Position numbers and translations under genes: made by a program. From the NCBI GenBank assembly GCA_902614975.1, contig CACMND010000001.1, forward strand, positions 140,001 to 204,000: a DNA stretch of 64,000 nt, read 5' to 3'. How positions within the stretch are numbered: the stretch's first letter is position 1; each line of letters opens with the position of its first letter. Below, piece by piece: positions 27,704 through 35,931 of this stretch. This stretch comes from an uncultured Pelagibacteraceae bacterium. Lineage in GTDB: Bacteria > Pseudomonadota > Alphaproteobacteria > Pelagibacterales > Pelagibacteraceae. Under the pieces are notes generated by a model that saw nothing but the letters and a program-made list of their open reading frames with translations, was not told the DNA's origin and made no database searches.

Positions 27704-29029
27704 ATGCCAAAATACCTAAAAATTGAAAAAAAAGTTAAACCATTTAATAAAGAAATTTTAATAAGTGGTGACAAAAGTATATCAATTAGATGTGTTTTAC
27801 TTGCATCACAAGCAATAGGAAAATCTAAAATTTATAATTTGCTAGAATCAGAAGATGTAATTAATACTTTAAAATCAGTAGAAAAACTTGGGATAAAATA
27901 TAAAAAAATAAATAATTATTATGAAATTAATGGGTTTGGTTTAGAAGGATTTAATAATAAAAAAAATATAGTTATAGATGCAGGTAATTCTGGTACTTTG
28001 GCTCGACTGATTTTGGGTTTGCTAGTAAATTTTAAAAAAAGAGCAAGAATTATTGGTGACAGAAGTTTATCTAAGAGAGATTTTTCAAGAGTTACTGAAC
28101 CACTAAAATTATTTGGAGTAAATATTTCCACAAATCATCAAAATCTTCCCGTTGAAATTAATGGAACAGAATTCTTAAGACCAATAAAATATTACGAAAA
28201 ATTAGGAAGTGCACAATGCAAAAGTGCCGTAATGTTTGCAGCCCTGAAGACTCCAGGAATAACCAAAATAAAAGCAAAAAAATCTCGTTCTCATACTGAA
28301 TTACTTCTTAAATTTTTAAAAATACCGATAAAAATGAAAAGTCTTCAAAACCATGATTACTTTGAAATCGAAGGAGTTAATAATTTTAATGGATTTGAAT
28401 ACAAAGTGCCTGGAGATATTAGTTCTAGCGCCTTTTTTATAGTAATGACATTGCTATCAAAAAAATCAAAAATAGTTATGAAAGATGTTAATGTAAATGA
28501 ATCTCGGACTGGAATTATTAAAATTTTAAATAAAATGAAAGCAGGAATAATACTAAGAAATAAAAAAAATTATAATGGAGAAATGATTGCTGATATAATC
28601 GTTAAAAGTAAGAAAAATTTTGTCAGTACCAATTGTCAAAAAAAAATGAATTCTTCAGCTATAGACGAATTTTTGGTAATTTTTTTAGTTGCTGCAAAAG
28701 CAAAAGGTGTTTCGTCATTTAAAGATTTATCTGAATTAAATAAAAAAGAAAGTCCAAGGCTTGATATTGCTGTAAAATTTTTAAGGATGATTGGCATAAA
28801 AGTTGAAAGAAATAAAAACGATATTAAAATTTACGGAAATCCTAATTTAAATTTGCAAGGAAATTATGTAGTTAGGAATTTTAGAAAAGACCATAGAGTA
28901 TTTATGATGTCCTGTATAGCCGCTTTGACTTTTGGTGGAAAATGGAGAATTTATGATCAAGATTCGACTAAAACATCTTTTCCAAATTTTTTTAAAACAA
29001 TTAAAAGACTTGGTGCAAAAATAAATTGA
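27704..29029 (+). CDS. aroA: 3-phosphoshikimate 1-carboxyvinyltransferase (EPSP synthase)
   Basis: Sixth step of the shikimate pathway. The N-terminal GDKSISIRCVLLAS (substrate-binding Lys in DKS) and the DAGNSGTLARL motif are intact; a RKDHR motif lies near the C-terminus. At 441 residues it is full length. It overlaps cmk by 4 nt; the aroA-cmk-rpsA order is conserved in alphaproteobacteria. aroK and aroB are encoded at the right end of the window. Confidence 0.96.
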   Translation: MPKYLKIEKKVKPFNKEILISGDKSISIRCVLLASQAIGKSKIYNLLESEDVINTLKSVEKLGIKYKKINNYYEINGFGLEGFNNKKNIVIDAGNSGTLARLILGLLVNFKKRARIIGDRSLSKRDFSRVTEPLKLFGVNISTNHQNLPVEINGTEFLRPIKYYEKLGSAQCKSAVMFAALKTPGITKIKAKKSRSHTELLLKFLKIPIKMKSLQNHDYFEIEGVNNFNGFEYKVPGDISSSAFFIVMTLLSKKSKIVMKDVNVNESRTGIIKILNKMKAGIILRNKKNYNGEMIADIIVKSKKNFVSTNCQKKMNSSAIDEFLVIFLVAAKAKGVSSFKDLSELNKKESPRLDIAVKFLRMIGIKVERNKNDIKIYGNPNLNLQGNYVVRNFRKDHRVFMMSCIAALTFGGKWRIYDQDSTKTSFPNFFKTIKRLGAKIN

Positions 29030-29694
29030 AAAAGAGAAATAATATCATCACGGTTGCTATTGACTCGCCTGCTGCTGCTGGAGCCGGAACTCAAGCTAAA
29101 TTAATTGCTAAAGAGTATAATCTTTTGTATTTAGATACAGGGAAAATATATCGATTTATTGGAAAGTTATTTTTAGAAAATAAAAATAAATTTGAATATA
29201 AATTTATAAATAAAAAAATAAAAAAATTAAAACTTGATAAACTAAACGATAAAAGTTTATTATCTGACAAAGTTGCCTCCTCTGCATCAATTATTGCGAA
29301 AGATTTCAAAATTAGAAAAATGATTAAAAAATTTCAGTTGAACTGTGCTTACAATCCACCAAAAAAATTTTCAGGATCCGTTCTAGACGGTAGAGATATA
29401 ACCTCGGTTATAATGAAAAATTCTAAAATTAAATTCTATATCACAGCAAATATTAAGGTGCGTGCTATGAGAAGATATAAGGAATATAAAAACTTAAAAA
29501 AAAAAATTACATATAATGAGGTTCTAAAAAGTATTAAAAACAGGGATTATTTGGATAGGAATAGGAAAATAAGCCCATTAAAAAAAACCGAAGATTCAAT
29601 CTTGATTAATACTTCTAAATTAAGTAAGAAGGCTTGCTTTAAAAAAATTAAAGCAATTATTGACAGAAAAATTTTAATTAATGGAAATATATAA
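29026..29694 (+). CDS. cmk: Cytidylate kinase with an altered P-loop
   Basis: Phosphorylates CMP/dCMP. Position (aroA-cmk-rpsA), length (222) and the SVLDGRDITSV and RAMRRYKEYK segments identify it. However, the P-loop reads DSPAAAGAGT (13-22) where the family has DGPAGSGKGT: the first Gly is Ser14 and the phosphate-binding Lys is Ala20. The start codon is TTG, in a TTGA overlap with the aroA stop; no ATG precedes the P-loop. Either Arg or Lys residues elsewhere compensate, or activity is reduced. Confidence 0.9.
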   Translation: MKKRNNIITVAIDSPAAAGAGTQAKLIAKEYNLLYLDTGKIYRFIGKLFLENKNKFEYKFINKKIKKLKLDKLNDKSLLSDKVASSASIIAKDFKIRKMIKKFQLNCAYNPPKKFSGSVLDGRDITSVIMKNSKIKFYITANIKVRAMRRYKEYKNLKKKITYNEVLKSIKNRDYLDRNRKISPLKKTEDSILINTSKLSKKACFKKIKAIIDRKILINGNI

Positions 29695-31408
29695 AGATTT
29701 AAATACACCTAAAAACCAAAAATTCGAAGAATTACTTAATTCGCAACTATCAAAAAATAAGATTGAAGAGGGCAAGATAATTGAGGGAAAAATAACTAAA
29801 ATAACTGAAAAATTTGTTTTTGTTTTCATACCAGGTCTTAAAAGTGAGCCTATAATTGATATTAATGAACTTAAGCTAATTGGTTTAAAGGATGAAGCGT
29901 CTATTGGAAAAACGATACCAGTTTTGTTAGAAAAAATTGAAGATAAAAATGGAGAAGTGGTTGTTTCAGCCTTGAAAGCAAAAAAAATAAAAGGTTGGTA
30001 TGAACTAGAAAAAGCTTACGAAAATAGTGAATCAATCATAGGAAAAATTACGTCGAAATGTAAAGGTGGTGTTATAGTAGAGCACGTGGATACAGGTTCT
30101 TTGATGTTCTGCCCTGGTTCGCAAATTAGCGATAAACCTCTTAAAAATATAGATCATTTAATTGGTGTTGAGCAAAAGTTTGCTATAATAAAGTTAGACA
30201 AAATAAGAGGGAATGCATGTGTATCCAGAAGACAAATAGTTTCATCTAACAAAAGAGAAGATAAAGCCAAAATTATTGAAAAATTTAAAGTAGGTGACAT
30301 AATAAAAGATGCAGTAGTCAAAGGATATTCATCATTTGGATGTTTTTTCGAAGTAAATAATGAAATAGATGTTCTAGTTCATCTTCAAGAAATATCCTAC
30401 TCAAGAGTTAATCACCCAGATGAAATATTTAATATAGGCGAAAAACACGACCTAAAAGTAATTTCAATTGATAAAGACAAATTACAAATTGGCTGTTCCA
30501 TAAAACAATTATCTCCAGATCCATTCGAACATATTTCAAATTATGAAATTGGAAAACAGTATAAAGTTAAAGTTGAGAAAATAACTGATTATGGGTGCTT
30601 TTGTTCTTTAGAACCAGGATTAAGTACTTTATTGCACAGTAGTGAAATTAGTTGGACAAAAAAAAACATAGTTCCAAAAAAACTTTTTAAAGTTGGAGAT
30701 ATGATCGATTGTATTATAACTGAGATCGACAAAGAAAAAAGAAGAATTGCAATTTCACACAAACTAACGGTAGAAAATCCTTATCAGAAATTATTGAATG
30801 AATTTCCTGAAGGTAGTCAAATTGAAGGTATTATTTCAAGTTCAAATGAATATGCTTTATATGTCAAATTGGAAAATTTTGATATAGATGGTTTTTTACA
30901 TGCTAATGACCTAAGCTACACTAATAATCCTGAGGAAGAGCTTAAGAAATATAAAAAAGGGGAAAAAATAAAAGTAAAAATTTTAGAAATAAAAAAAGAT
31001 GACCAAAAAGTTAGGGTTGGTCTTAAACAATTAAGCAAAGATCCTTTTGATTGGTTCAAAAATAAAAAAGTTAATGATGTTATAACAGTAAAAGTGATAT
31101 CAACTGATAATAAAGGTTTAATAGTAAGGCCAGAGGAATGTGAACTTGATTTTTTAATTAAGAAATCTAATATCGCAGTAAATACATCTGATGCTAGACC
31201 ATCTAGATTTGTTGGAGGAGAAAGAATAGACGCGGCAATAGCAGAGATTAATATGGAAAAGAGGAAAGTTAGCTTGAGCATAAAATTATTAGAAGAACTA
31301 CAAAATAGAGAGGCTGTGACCAAGTTCTCAAGCCCACTGAGTGGTAAAAATCTTCCATTTTCATCTCTTTCAGAAAAATTGGAAGATAAAAAAAAGGATG
31401 ATAAATAA
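29681..31408 (+). CDS. rpsA: 30S ribosomal protein S1
   Basis: RNA-binding protein that brings mRNA to the 30S subunit, especially mRNAs with weak Shine-Dalgarno sites, which are common in this window. The 575-residue protein shows serial S1 repeats (for example VVKGYSSFGCFFEV, KITDYGCFCSLEPG and the repeated DPF after QLS/QLSK). The start overlaps the cmk end by 14 nt. ihfB follows, as in other proteobacteria. Confidence 0.96.
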   Translation: MEIYKDLNTPKNQKFEELLNSQLSKNKIEEGKIIEGKITKITEKFVFVFIPGLKSEPIIDINELKLIGLKDEASIGKTIPVLLEKIEDKNGEVVVSALKAKKIKGWYELEKAYENSESIIGKITSKCKGGVIVEHVDTGSLMFCPGSQISDKPLKNIDHLIGVEQKFAIIKLDKIRGNACVSRRQIVSSNKREDKAKIIEKFKVGDIIKDAVVKGYSSFGCFFEVNNEIDVLVHLQEISYSRVNHPDEIFNIGEKHDLKVISIDKDKLQIGCSIKQLSPDPFEHISNYEIGKQYKVKVEKITDYGCFCSLEPGLSTLLHSSEISWTKKNIVPKKLFKVGDMIDCIITEIDKEKRRIAISHKLTVENPYQKLLNEFPEGSQIEGIISSSNEYALYVKLENFDIDGFLHANDLSYTNNPEEELKKYKKGEKIKVKILEIKKDDQKVRVGLKQLSKDPFDWFKNKKVNDVITVKVISTDNKGLIVRPEECELDFLIKKSNIAVNTSDARPSRFVGGERIDAAIAEINMEKRKVSLSIKLLEELQNREAVTKFSSPLSGKNLPFSSLSEKLEDKKKDDK

Positions 31409-31412
31409 TTAA

Positions 31413-31703
31413 TTGTCTACCAATAAGTCAGAGATAATAAACATATTAGCCAATAACTACCCTAATTTTTTAAAAAAAGATTTAAAAAAAATTGTTGATA
31501 TATTCTTTGAAGAGGTAAGAAATTCTCTTAAAAGATCTGAAAGGGTAGAATTAAGAGACTTTTTTTCACTAGAAACCAAACTATACAAAGCAAGAATAGC
31601 TAGGAATCCAAAGACAAATGAAAAAATTTACATAAAAGATAGATATTCCGTAATTTTTAAATCCTCTAAATCGTGGGAAAGGAAGATAAATGAAAAAAAA
31701 TAG
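31413..31703 (+). CDS. ihfB: Integration host factor beta subunit (HU/IHF family)
   Basis: DNA-bending protein that works as a heterodimer with IhfA. 96 residues, immediately after rpsA as in E. coli. The DNA-binding arm ARNPKTNEKIYIK (58-70) is typical. The usual RGFGSF turn reads RDFFSL and the conserved FKPGKELR reads FKSSKSWER, so it is a divergent member. The start is TTG; no ATG or GTG alternative is suitable. It overlaps pyrF by 14 nt. Confidence 0.88.
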   Translation: MSTNKSEIINILANNYPNFLKKDLKKIVDIFFEEVRNSLKRSERVELRDFFSLETKLYKARIARNPKTNEKIYIKDRYSVIFKSSKSWERKINEKK

Positions 31704-32364
31704 GGTATTTATTGCATGCGATACTACGAATATCAGCAAAATAGAAAAAATTATTAAAGAAACCCAAACAAACAAATTAAAAATTGGTTATAAATTTGGT
31801 TTAGAACTTTTAAATTCAAAGTATGGAAGAAAATTTATATCCAAATTAAAAAATAAAATTTTGTTTGGTGATTACAAAATATCAGATATTCCAAATACAT
31901 GTGCATCAACTATAAAGGCAGTTAAAGACTTAAAATTTAATTATATAACTATTCATATCAATTGTGGGCTTGAAGCGTTAAAAGCTGCTAAAAAAGTTTC
32001 AGGTAAATGTAAATTAGTTGGAGTTACAACATTAACATCATTGAATGATAAATCCTTAAAGCAGATAGGGCACAATATGTCTGTCAAAAATTTAGTATAT
32101 AAACAAGCTAAAATTGCATCAAAAGCAAAATTAGATGCTATAGTTTGTAGCCCTCACGAAGTAAAAATAGTTAAAAAAGTCTTTAATAAAGAGATCATCA
32201 CTCCTGGCATTAGATTAAATATGAATCTTAATGATCAAAAAAGAGTTATGACACCAAAAGAGTCATTTGATAAGGGAAGTGATTGGATCGTTATTGGTCG
32301 ACCAATAACTAAGGGAAATATAAAAAAAAATATTCAATCATTGATTGATCACTTAAATCAATGA
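31690..32364 (+). CDS. pyrF: Orotidine 5'-phosphate decarboxylase
   Basis: Last step of UMP synthesis. The catalytic DxKxxD charge network is visible in FGDYKISDIPNTC (about 59-71), and GIRLNM and VIGRPIT form the phosphate site near the C-terminus. 224 residues is normal for the bacterial class. It overlaps ihfB and trpF (4 nt) at its two ends. Confidence 0.94.
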   Translation: MKKNRVFIACDTTNISKIEKIIKETQTNKLKIGYKFGLELLNSKYGRKFISKLKNKILFGDYKISDIPNTCASTIKAVKDLKFNYITIHINCGLEALKAAKKVSGKCKLVGVTTLTSLNDKSLKQIGHNMSVKNLVYKQAKIASKAKLDAIVCSPHEVKIVKKVFNKEIITPGIRLNMNLNDQKRVMTPKESFDKGSDWIVIGRPITKGNIKKNIQSLIDHLNQ

Positions 32365-32984
32365 TTAAGGGTTTAAAAATTTGTGGGATCTCAGATCCTA
32401 AAACTTTAAATTATATTTTAAATCATAGACACAAGCCTTCTATGATAGGTTTTATTACAAATTATGAAAAAAGTAGAAGATTTATTGAATATGATAAATT
32501 ACAAAGTTTAATTAATATTGATAAAAAGAACGTTAAGTTTGTATCTGTTCTTGTAAGTCCAAACGATGAAATTTTAGAGAGGATTAAAAATTTAAATTTT
32601 GACTATTATCAACTTTACGATGTAGACCCTGAGAGAACTGAGGAAATTAAATCAAAATATAAAATAAAAATAATAACTGCAATAACAGTTTCTGGAGATG
32701 ATGACGTAATTAAATACAAAAATTATCTAGAAATATCAGATATAATTTTATTTGATTCAAAAGGATACCATAAATCTGAAAGTTTTGATCATAAACTGCT
32801 AGATATTGTGCCGAATAAATTAAATAAAATGATTGCAGGAAATATACAAATAGAAGATATTCCAAATTTTAAAAATAAAAGCTTTATGATTGATCTTAGT
32901 GGAGCTTTAGAAGATGAAAATGGAAAAAAAGATATAAGTAAAATTGATAAATTGTTAAACTTATCTGCAAAATATGAAACTTAA
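32361..32984 (+). CDS. trpF: Phosphoribosylanthranilate isomerase
   Basis: Third step of the tryptophan branch. A TIM-barrel protein of 207 residues starting KGLKICGISD (the catalytic Cys is C8), with GFITNYEKSRRF at the phosphate-binding Arg and the catalytic Asp in LFDSKG (about 131-136). The sequence is divergent but key residues are kept. It overlaps trpB by 11 nt in the conserved trpF-trpB-trpA-accD-folC order. Confidence 0.88.
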   Translation: MIKGLKICGISDPKTLNYILNHRHKPSMIGFITNYEKSRRFIEYDKLQSLINIDKKNVKFVSVLVSPNDEILERIKNLNFDYYQLYDVDPERTEEIKSKYKIKIITAITVSGDDDVIKYKNYLEISDIILFDSKGYHKSESFDHKLLDIVPNKLNKMIAGNIQIEDIPNFKNKSFMIDLSGALEDENGKKDISKIDKLLNLSAKYET

Positions 32985-34218
32985 AAAAGGGATTCCTGTA
33001 ATAGACCAAGGAAATAAACTTGGATTTTGGGGAGATAAATTTGGAGGAAACTTCGTTCCCGAAACATTAAAAAAACCTATCGAAGATTTAGAAGCACTAT
33101 TTAACAAACTTAAAAAAGATAAAAAATTTATACAAGAAAGAGATAAATATTTTAAAAATTGGATTGGTGTACCTACTCGATTTATTAAATTAGAGAATTT
33201 AACAAAACATGTGGGTGGAGCTCAAATTTGGTCTAAAGTTGTTTCAGATGCAAATGGAGGGGCACACAAGATCTACAATGCAACCGTCCATTGTTTGCTT
33301 GCAAAACGATCTGGTAAAAAAGTTATATGTGGGGACACAGGTGCCGGGTATGCAGGTAAAATGTTAAGTATGGCTGCAAAAAAGTTTGGTCTTAAATGTA
33401 AAATTTTCATGGGTGCAAAAGATATAGCAAGACAACAACCAAATGTAAAAGCAATGAAAAAAAATGGTGCTGAGGTAGTTCCAGTTTATTCAGGAAGTCA
33501 AACTCTTGTGGATGCCGTTTCTGAGTGTATGAGATTCTGGGTTGCTAATTGTGATACAAGTGCAATGTGTGTGGGTAGTACGGTAGGCCCAGCTGTATTT
33601 GTACGTATTTGTGGTTGGAGCACCAGTCAAATTTCGAGGGAGCTTAAAGTTCAATTAATTGATGAGTTTGGATCAATTCCAAAAAAACTTAAACTTTACA
33701 ATTGTGTGGGTGGTGGAAGTTCGAGTTTTGGGTTTTGGAATGAGTTTATGGATTATGATAAAAAGCAGTGTGAATTTATTGGCGTGGAAGCTGGGGGACC
33801 TGCAAAAAGCAAAAAACATGCAGCACCTTTAACTTATGGTTCAAAGATTGGAATTCTACATGGTGCAGCCCAATATGTTAATCAAAATTCAGATGGACAA
33901 ATAGAAGAGACTGAGTCTATTTCAGCAGGATTGGATTACCCTGGAATCTCTCCGCTGCATTGTTTTTTAAAAGATACAAAGAGAGCTAGATATACCGCTG
34001 CAAGTGATGAACAAGCATTAGAAGCTTACAAACTTGTTACAAGATTTGAAAACTTAAGACCATCTCTTGAACCTAGCCACGCATTCGCTGTTGCAATATC
34101 TGATTCTAAAAAATTAAGCAAAGATACGATCGTAGTAGTTAACAGTTGTGGTGATGCTTACAAGGACCGGGAAATTTTAAAGAAAAGATTAGGAAAAAAA
34201 TATGTTAAATCCAATTAG
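32974..34218 (+). CDS. trpB: Tryptophan synthase beta chain, divergent active site
   Basis: PLP enzyme of the TrpB family by length (414), synteny and motifs: PLP lysine K99 (GGAHKIYN), GGGSSSFG phosphate loop (246-253) and SISAGLDYPG (315-324) are kept. Several near-invariant TrpB features are not. The catalytic Glu of ETGAGQHG is D121 (DTGAGYAG), with Gln-His lost; the LKREDLNHTG approach to the lysine reads SKVVSDANGG; GPHPYP reads GPAVFV; the SGRGDKD end reads CGDAYKD. The protein can still bind PLP, but whether it makes tryptophan efficiently is open. Overlaps trpA by 17 nt. Confidence 0.88.
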   Translation: MKLKKGIPVIDQGNKLGFWGDKFGGNFVPETLKKPIEDLEALFNKLKKDKKFIQERDKYFKNWIGVPTRFIKLENLTKHVGGAQIWSKVVSDANGGAHKIYNATVHCLLAKRSGKKVICGDTGAGYAGKMLSMAAKKFGLKCKIFMGAKDIARQQPNVKAMKKNGAEVVPVYSGSQTLVDAVSECMRFWVANCDTSAMCVGSTVGPAVFVRICGWSTSQISRELKVQLIDEFGSIPKKLKLYNCVGGGSSSFGFWNEFMDYDKKQCEFIGVEAGGPAKSKKHAAPLTYGSKIGILHGAAQYVNQNSDGQIEETESISAGLDYPGISPLHCFLKDTKRARYTAASDEQALEAYKLVTRFENLRPSLEPSHAFAVAISDSKKLSKDTIVVVNSCGDAYKDREILKKRLGKKYVKSN

Positions 34219-35002
34219 TGCAGCATTTATAAAAGCAAAACAAGAGAATAGACCTGCTTTACTGACTTATACTGTTGCTGGTGATAGCTCAAAAAAACAA
34301 TCTTTAGATATATTAAAATCAATTTCTAAAGATGCAGATATTTTAGAAGTAGGAGTGCCCCACAACACCCCTGTAGCAGATGGAAGTCAAATTCAAACAA
34401 GTGCGTATAGAGCAATCAAAAATGGAATTAAAGTAAATGATATTTTCAAAATTGTAAAAGAATTTAAAAAGTTTGATAAAAATAAACCCGTTATCCTAAT
34501 GGGCTATTACAATATGATCTTTCAATACAGTGAAAATAAATTCTTAAATAAATGTAAGTTATCTGGCGTAAATGGATTGATAGTTGTAGATTTACCTTGG
34601 CCAGAAAATAAGGATTTCGCAAAAAAATGTAAAAAAAAATCTATCTATTTTATTCAGCTTTTATCACCAACAACTACAAAACAGAGGCTAAAAAAAATAA
34701 TAAAAGACTCTCATCCTATGAATTATTTTATTTCCATGTTGAGTACAACAGGTGGTAAACTAAAAGTTTCACCTAATGATATATTAAAAAATTATACTAA
34801 AATAAAAAAAATAGATCCAAAAAAAGAAATTGTTATTGGTTTTGGAATCACAGAAAAAACAATTGGTAAACTGAAATCTGCAGATGGATTAGTTGTTGGA
34901 AGTGCTATTTGTAAGGAAATTAGCAAGAGTTTAAGGCATAGACAAAATCCTGTCACAAATGTAAGTAAACTGGTTAAAAAATTAAAAAGTAAAATTCTAT
35001 GA
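34202..35002 (+). CDS. trpA: Tryptophan synthase alpha chain, divergent
   Basis: Releases indole from indole-3-glycerol phosphate and passes it to TrpB. The catalytic Glu (ILEVGVP) and Asp (PVADG) are present, and a Tyr is kept in NYFISML. But the strongly conserved PFSDPLADGP loop, which contacts TrpB, reads PHNTPVADGS, and the SRAGVTG turn reads SMLSTTG. 266 residues is normal. Both partners of the complex have changed together. It overlaps accD by 4 nt. Confidence 0.88.
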   Translation: MLNPISAAFIKAKQENRPALLTYTVAGDSSKKQSLDILKSISKDADILEVGVPHNTPVADGSQIQTSAYRAIKNGIKVNDIFKIVKEFKKFDKNKPVILMGYYNMIFQYSENKFLNKCKLSGVNGLIVVDLPWPENKDFAKKCKKKSIYFIQLLSPTTTKQRLKKIIKDSHPMNYFISMLSTTGGKLKVSPNDILKNYTKIKKIDPKKEIVIGFGITEKTIGKLKSADGLVVGSAICKEISKSLRHRQNPVTNVSKLVKKLKSKIL

Positions 35003-35931
35003 ACTGGATTACAAAAGCTCTAAGTTTTGGCGAAAAAATCAAAAAAGTTTTAAAAAAAAGACCATCAAAGGAAGATATTGCTAACTCTGACTGGACTAGT
35101 TGTTGCAAAGGCCCAATATTAAAAAAAGATCTTGAAGAAAATTTATGGGTTTGCAACTCGTGTGGGAAACATCATAGAATTAATTGCAGACAAAGGTTTG
35201 ATATTATTTTTGGAAAAAATTCTTACGAAATACTTGAAACACCAATTCCTGCAGAAGACCCACTTGGATGGGTAGATACCAAATCTTATAAAGACAGATT
35301 AAAATCTGCACGAAAGAAAACTAATCAAAATTCAGCTGTTATGATTGCAAAAGGAAGAATAAATGGAATCGAAGTGACGGCTGGAGCGATAAATTTTGAG
35401 TTTATTGGTGGTTCTGTTGGCGCAGCAGAAGGTGAAGCAATTATTTATGGTGTACAACACGCTATTGACAATCAAACACCATTTATTTTCTTTCCATGTG
35501 GTGGAGGACAGAGAATGTTTGAATCACCAATTGCACTTGCAAATATGACAAGAACTACCCTTGCTATTAATGAACTTAAAAAAAATAATCTTCCTTATTT
35601 AGTTTGTTTTACAGATCCGACAGCTGGTGGAATTACTGCATCTTTTGCAATGTTAGGCGATATTCATTTTGCTGAACCTGGTTGTTTAATAGCCTTTGCA
35701 GGAAAAAGAGTTATACAAGCAACAGTTAAAGAAGAGCTTAGTTCAGACTTTCAAACCTCTGAGTTCGTCGAAAAGCATGGATTTGTCGACAGAATTGTTG
35801 AACGAAAAGATTTAAAAACCGAAATAAGCTTACTATTATCAATATTGTTAAAAAAAGACAACGCGGTAAATGAAAATCAAATAAATGAAACTTCAGACAA
35901 TATTGAACCGCTTGCAAAAGCTGCATCCTAA
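34999..35931 (+). CDS. accD: Acetyl-CoA carboxylase carboxyltransferase subunit beta
   Basis: Partner of AccA in malonyl-CoA formation. FIGGSVG, DPTAGGITASFAMLGD and FAGKRVIQ identify it; 310 residues is normal. The N-terminal zinc finger is odd: the first CxxC is reduced to adjacent C35-C36 (two residues missing), while C52/C55 are normal. The SGGARMQE motif reads CGGGQRMFE. It lies between trpA and folC (47-nt overlap with folC), the usual alphaproteobacterial place, far from accA. Confidence 0.93.
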   Translation: MNWITKALSFGEKIKKVLKKRPSKEDIANSDWTSCCKGPILKKDLEENLWVCNSCGKHHRINCRQRFDIIFGKNSYEILETPIPAEDPLGWVDTKSYKDRLKSARKKTNQNSAVMIAKGRINGIEVTAGAINFEFIGGSVGAAEGEAIIYGVQHAIDNQTPFIFFPCGGGQRMFESPIALANMTRTTLAINELKKNNLPYLVCFTDPTAGGITASFAMLGDIHFAEPGCLIAFAGKRVIQATVKEELSSDFQTSEFVEKHGFVDRIVERKDLKTEISLLLSILLKKDNAVNENQINETSDNIEPLAKAAS

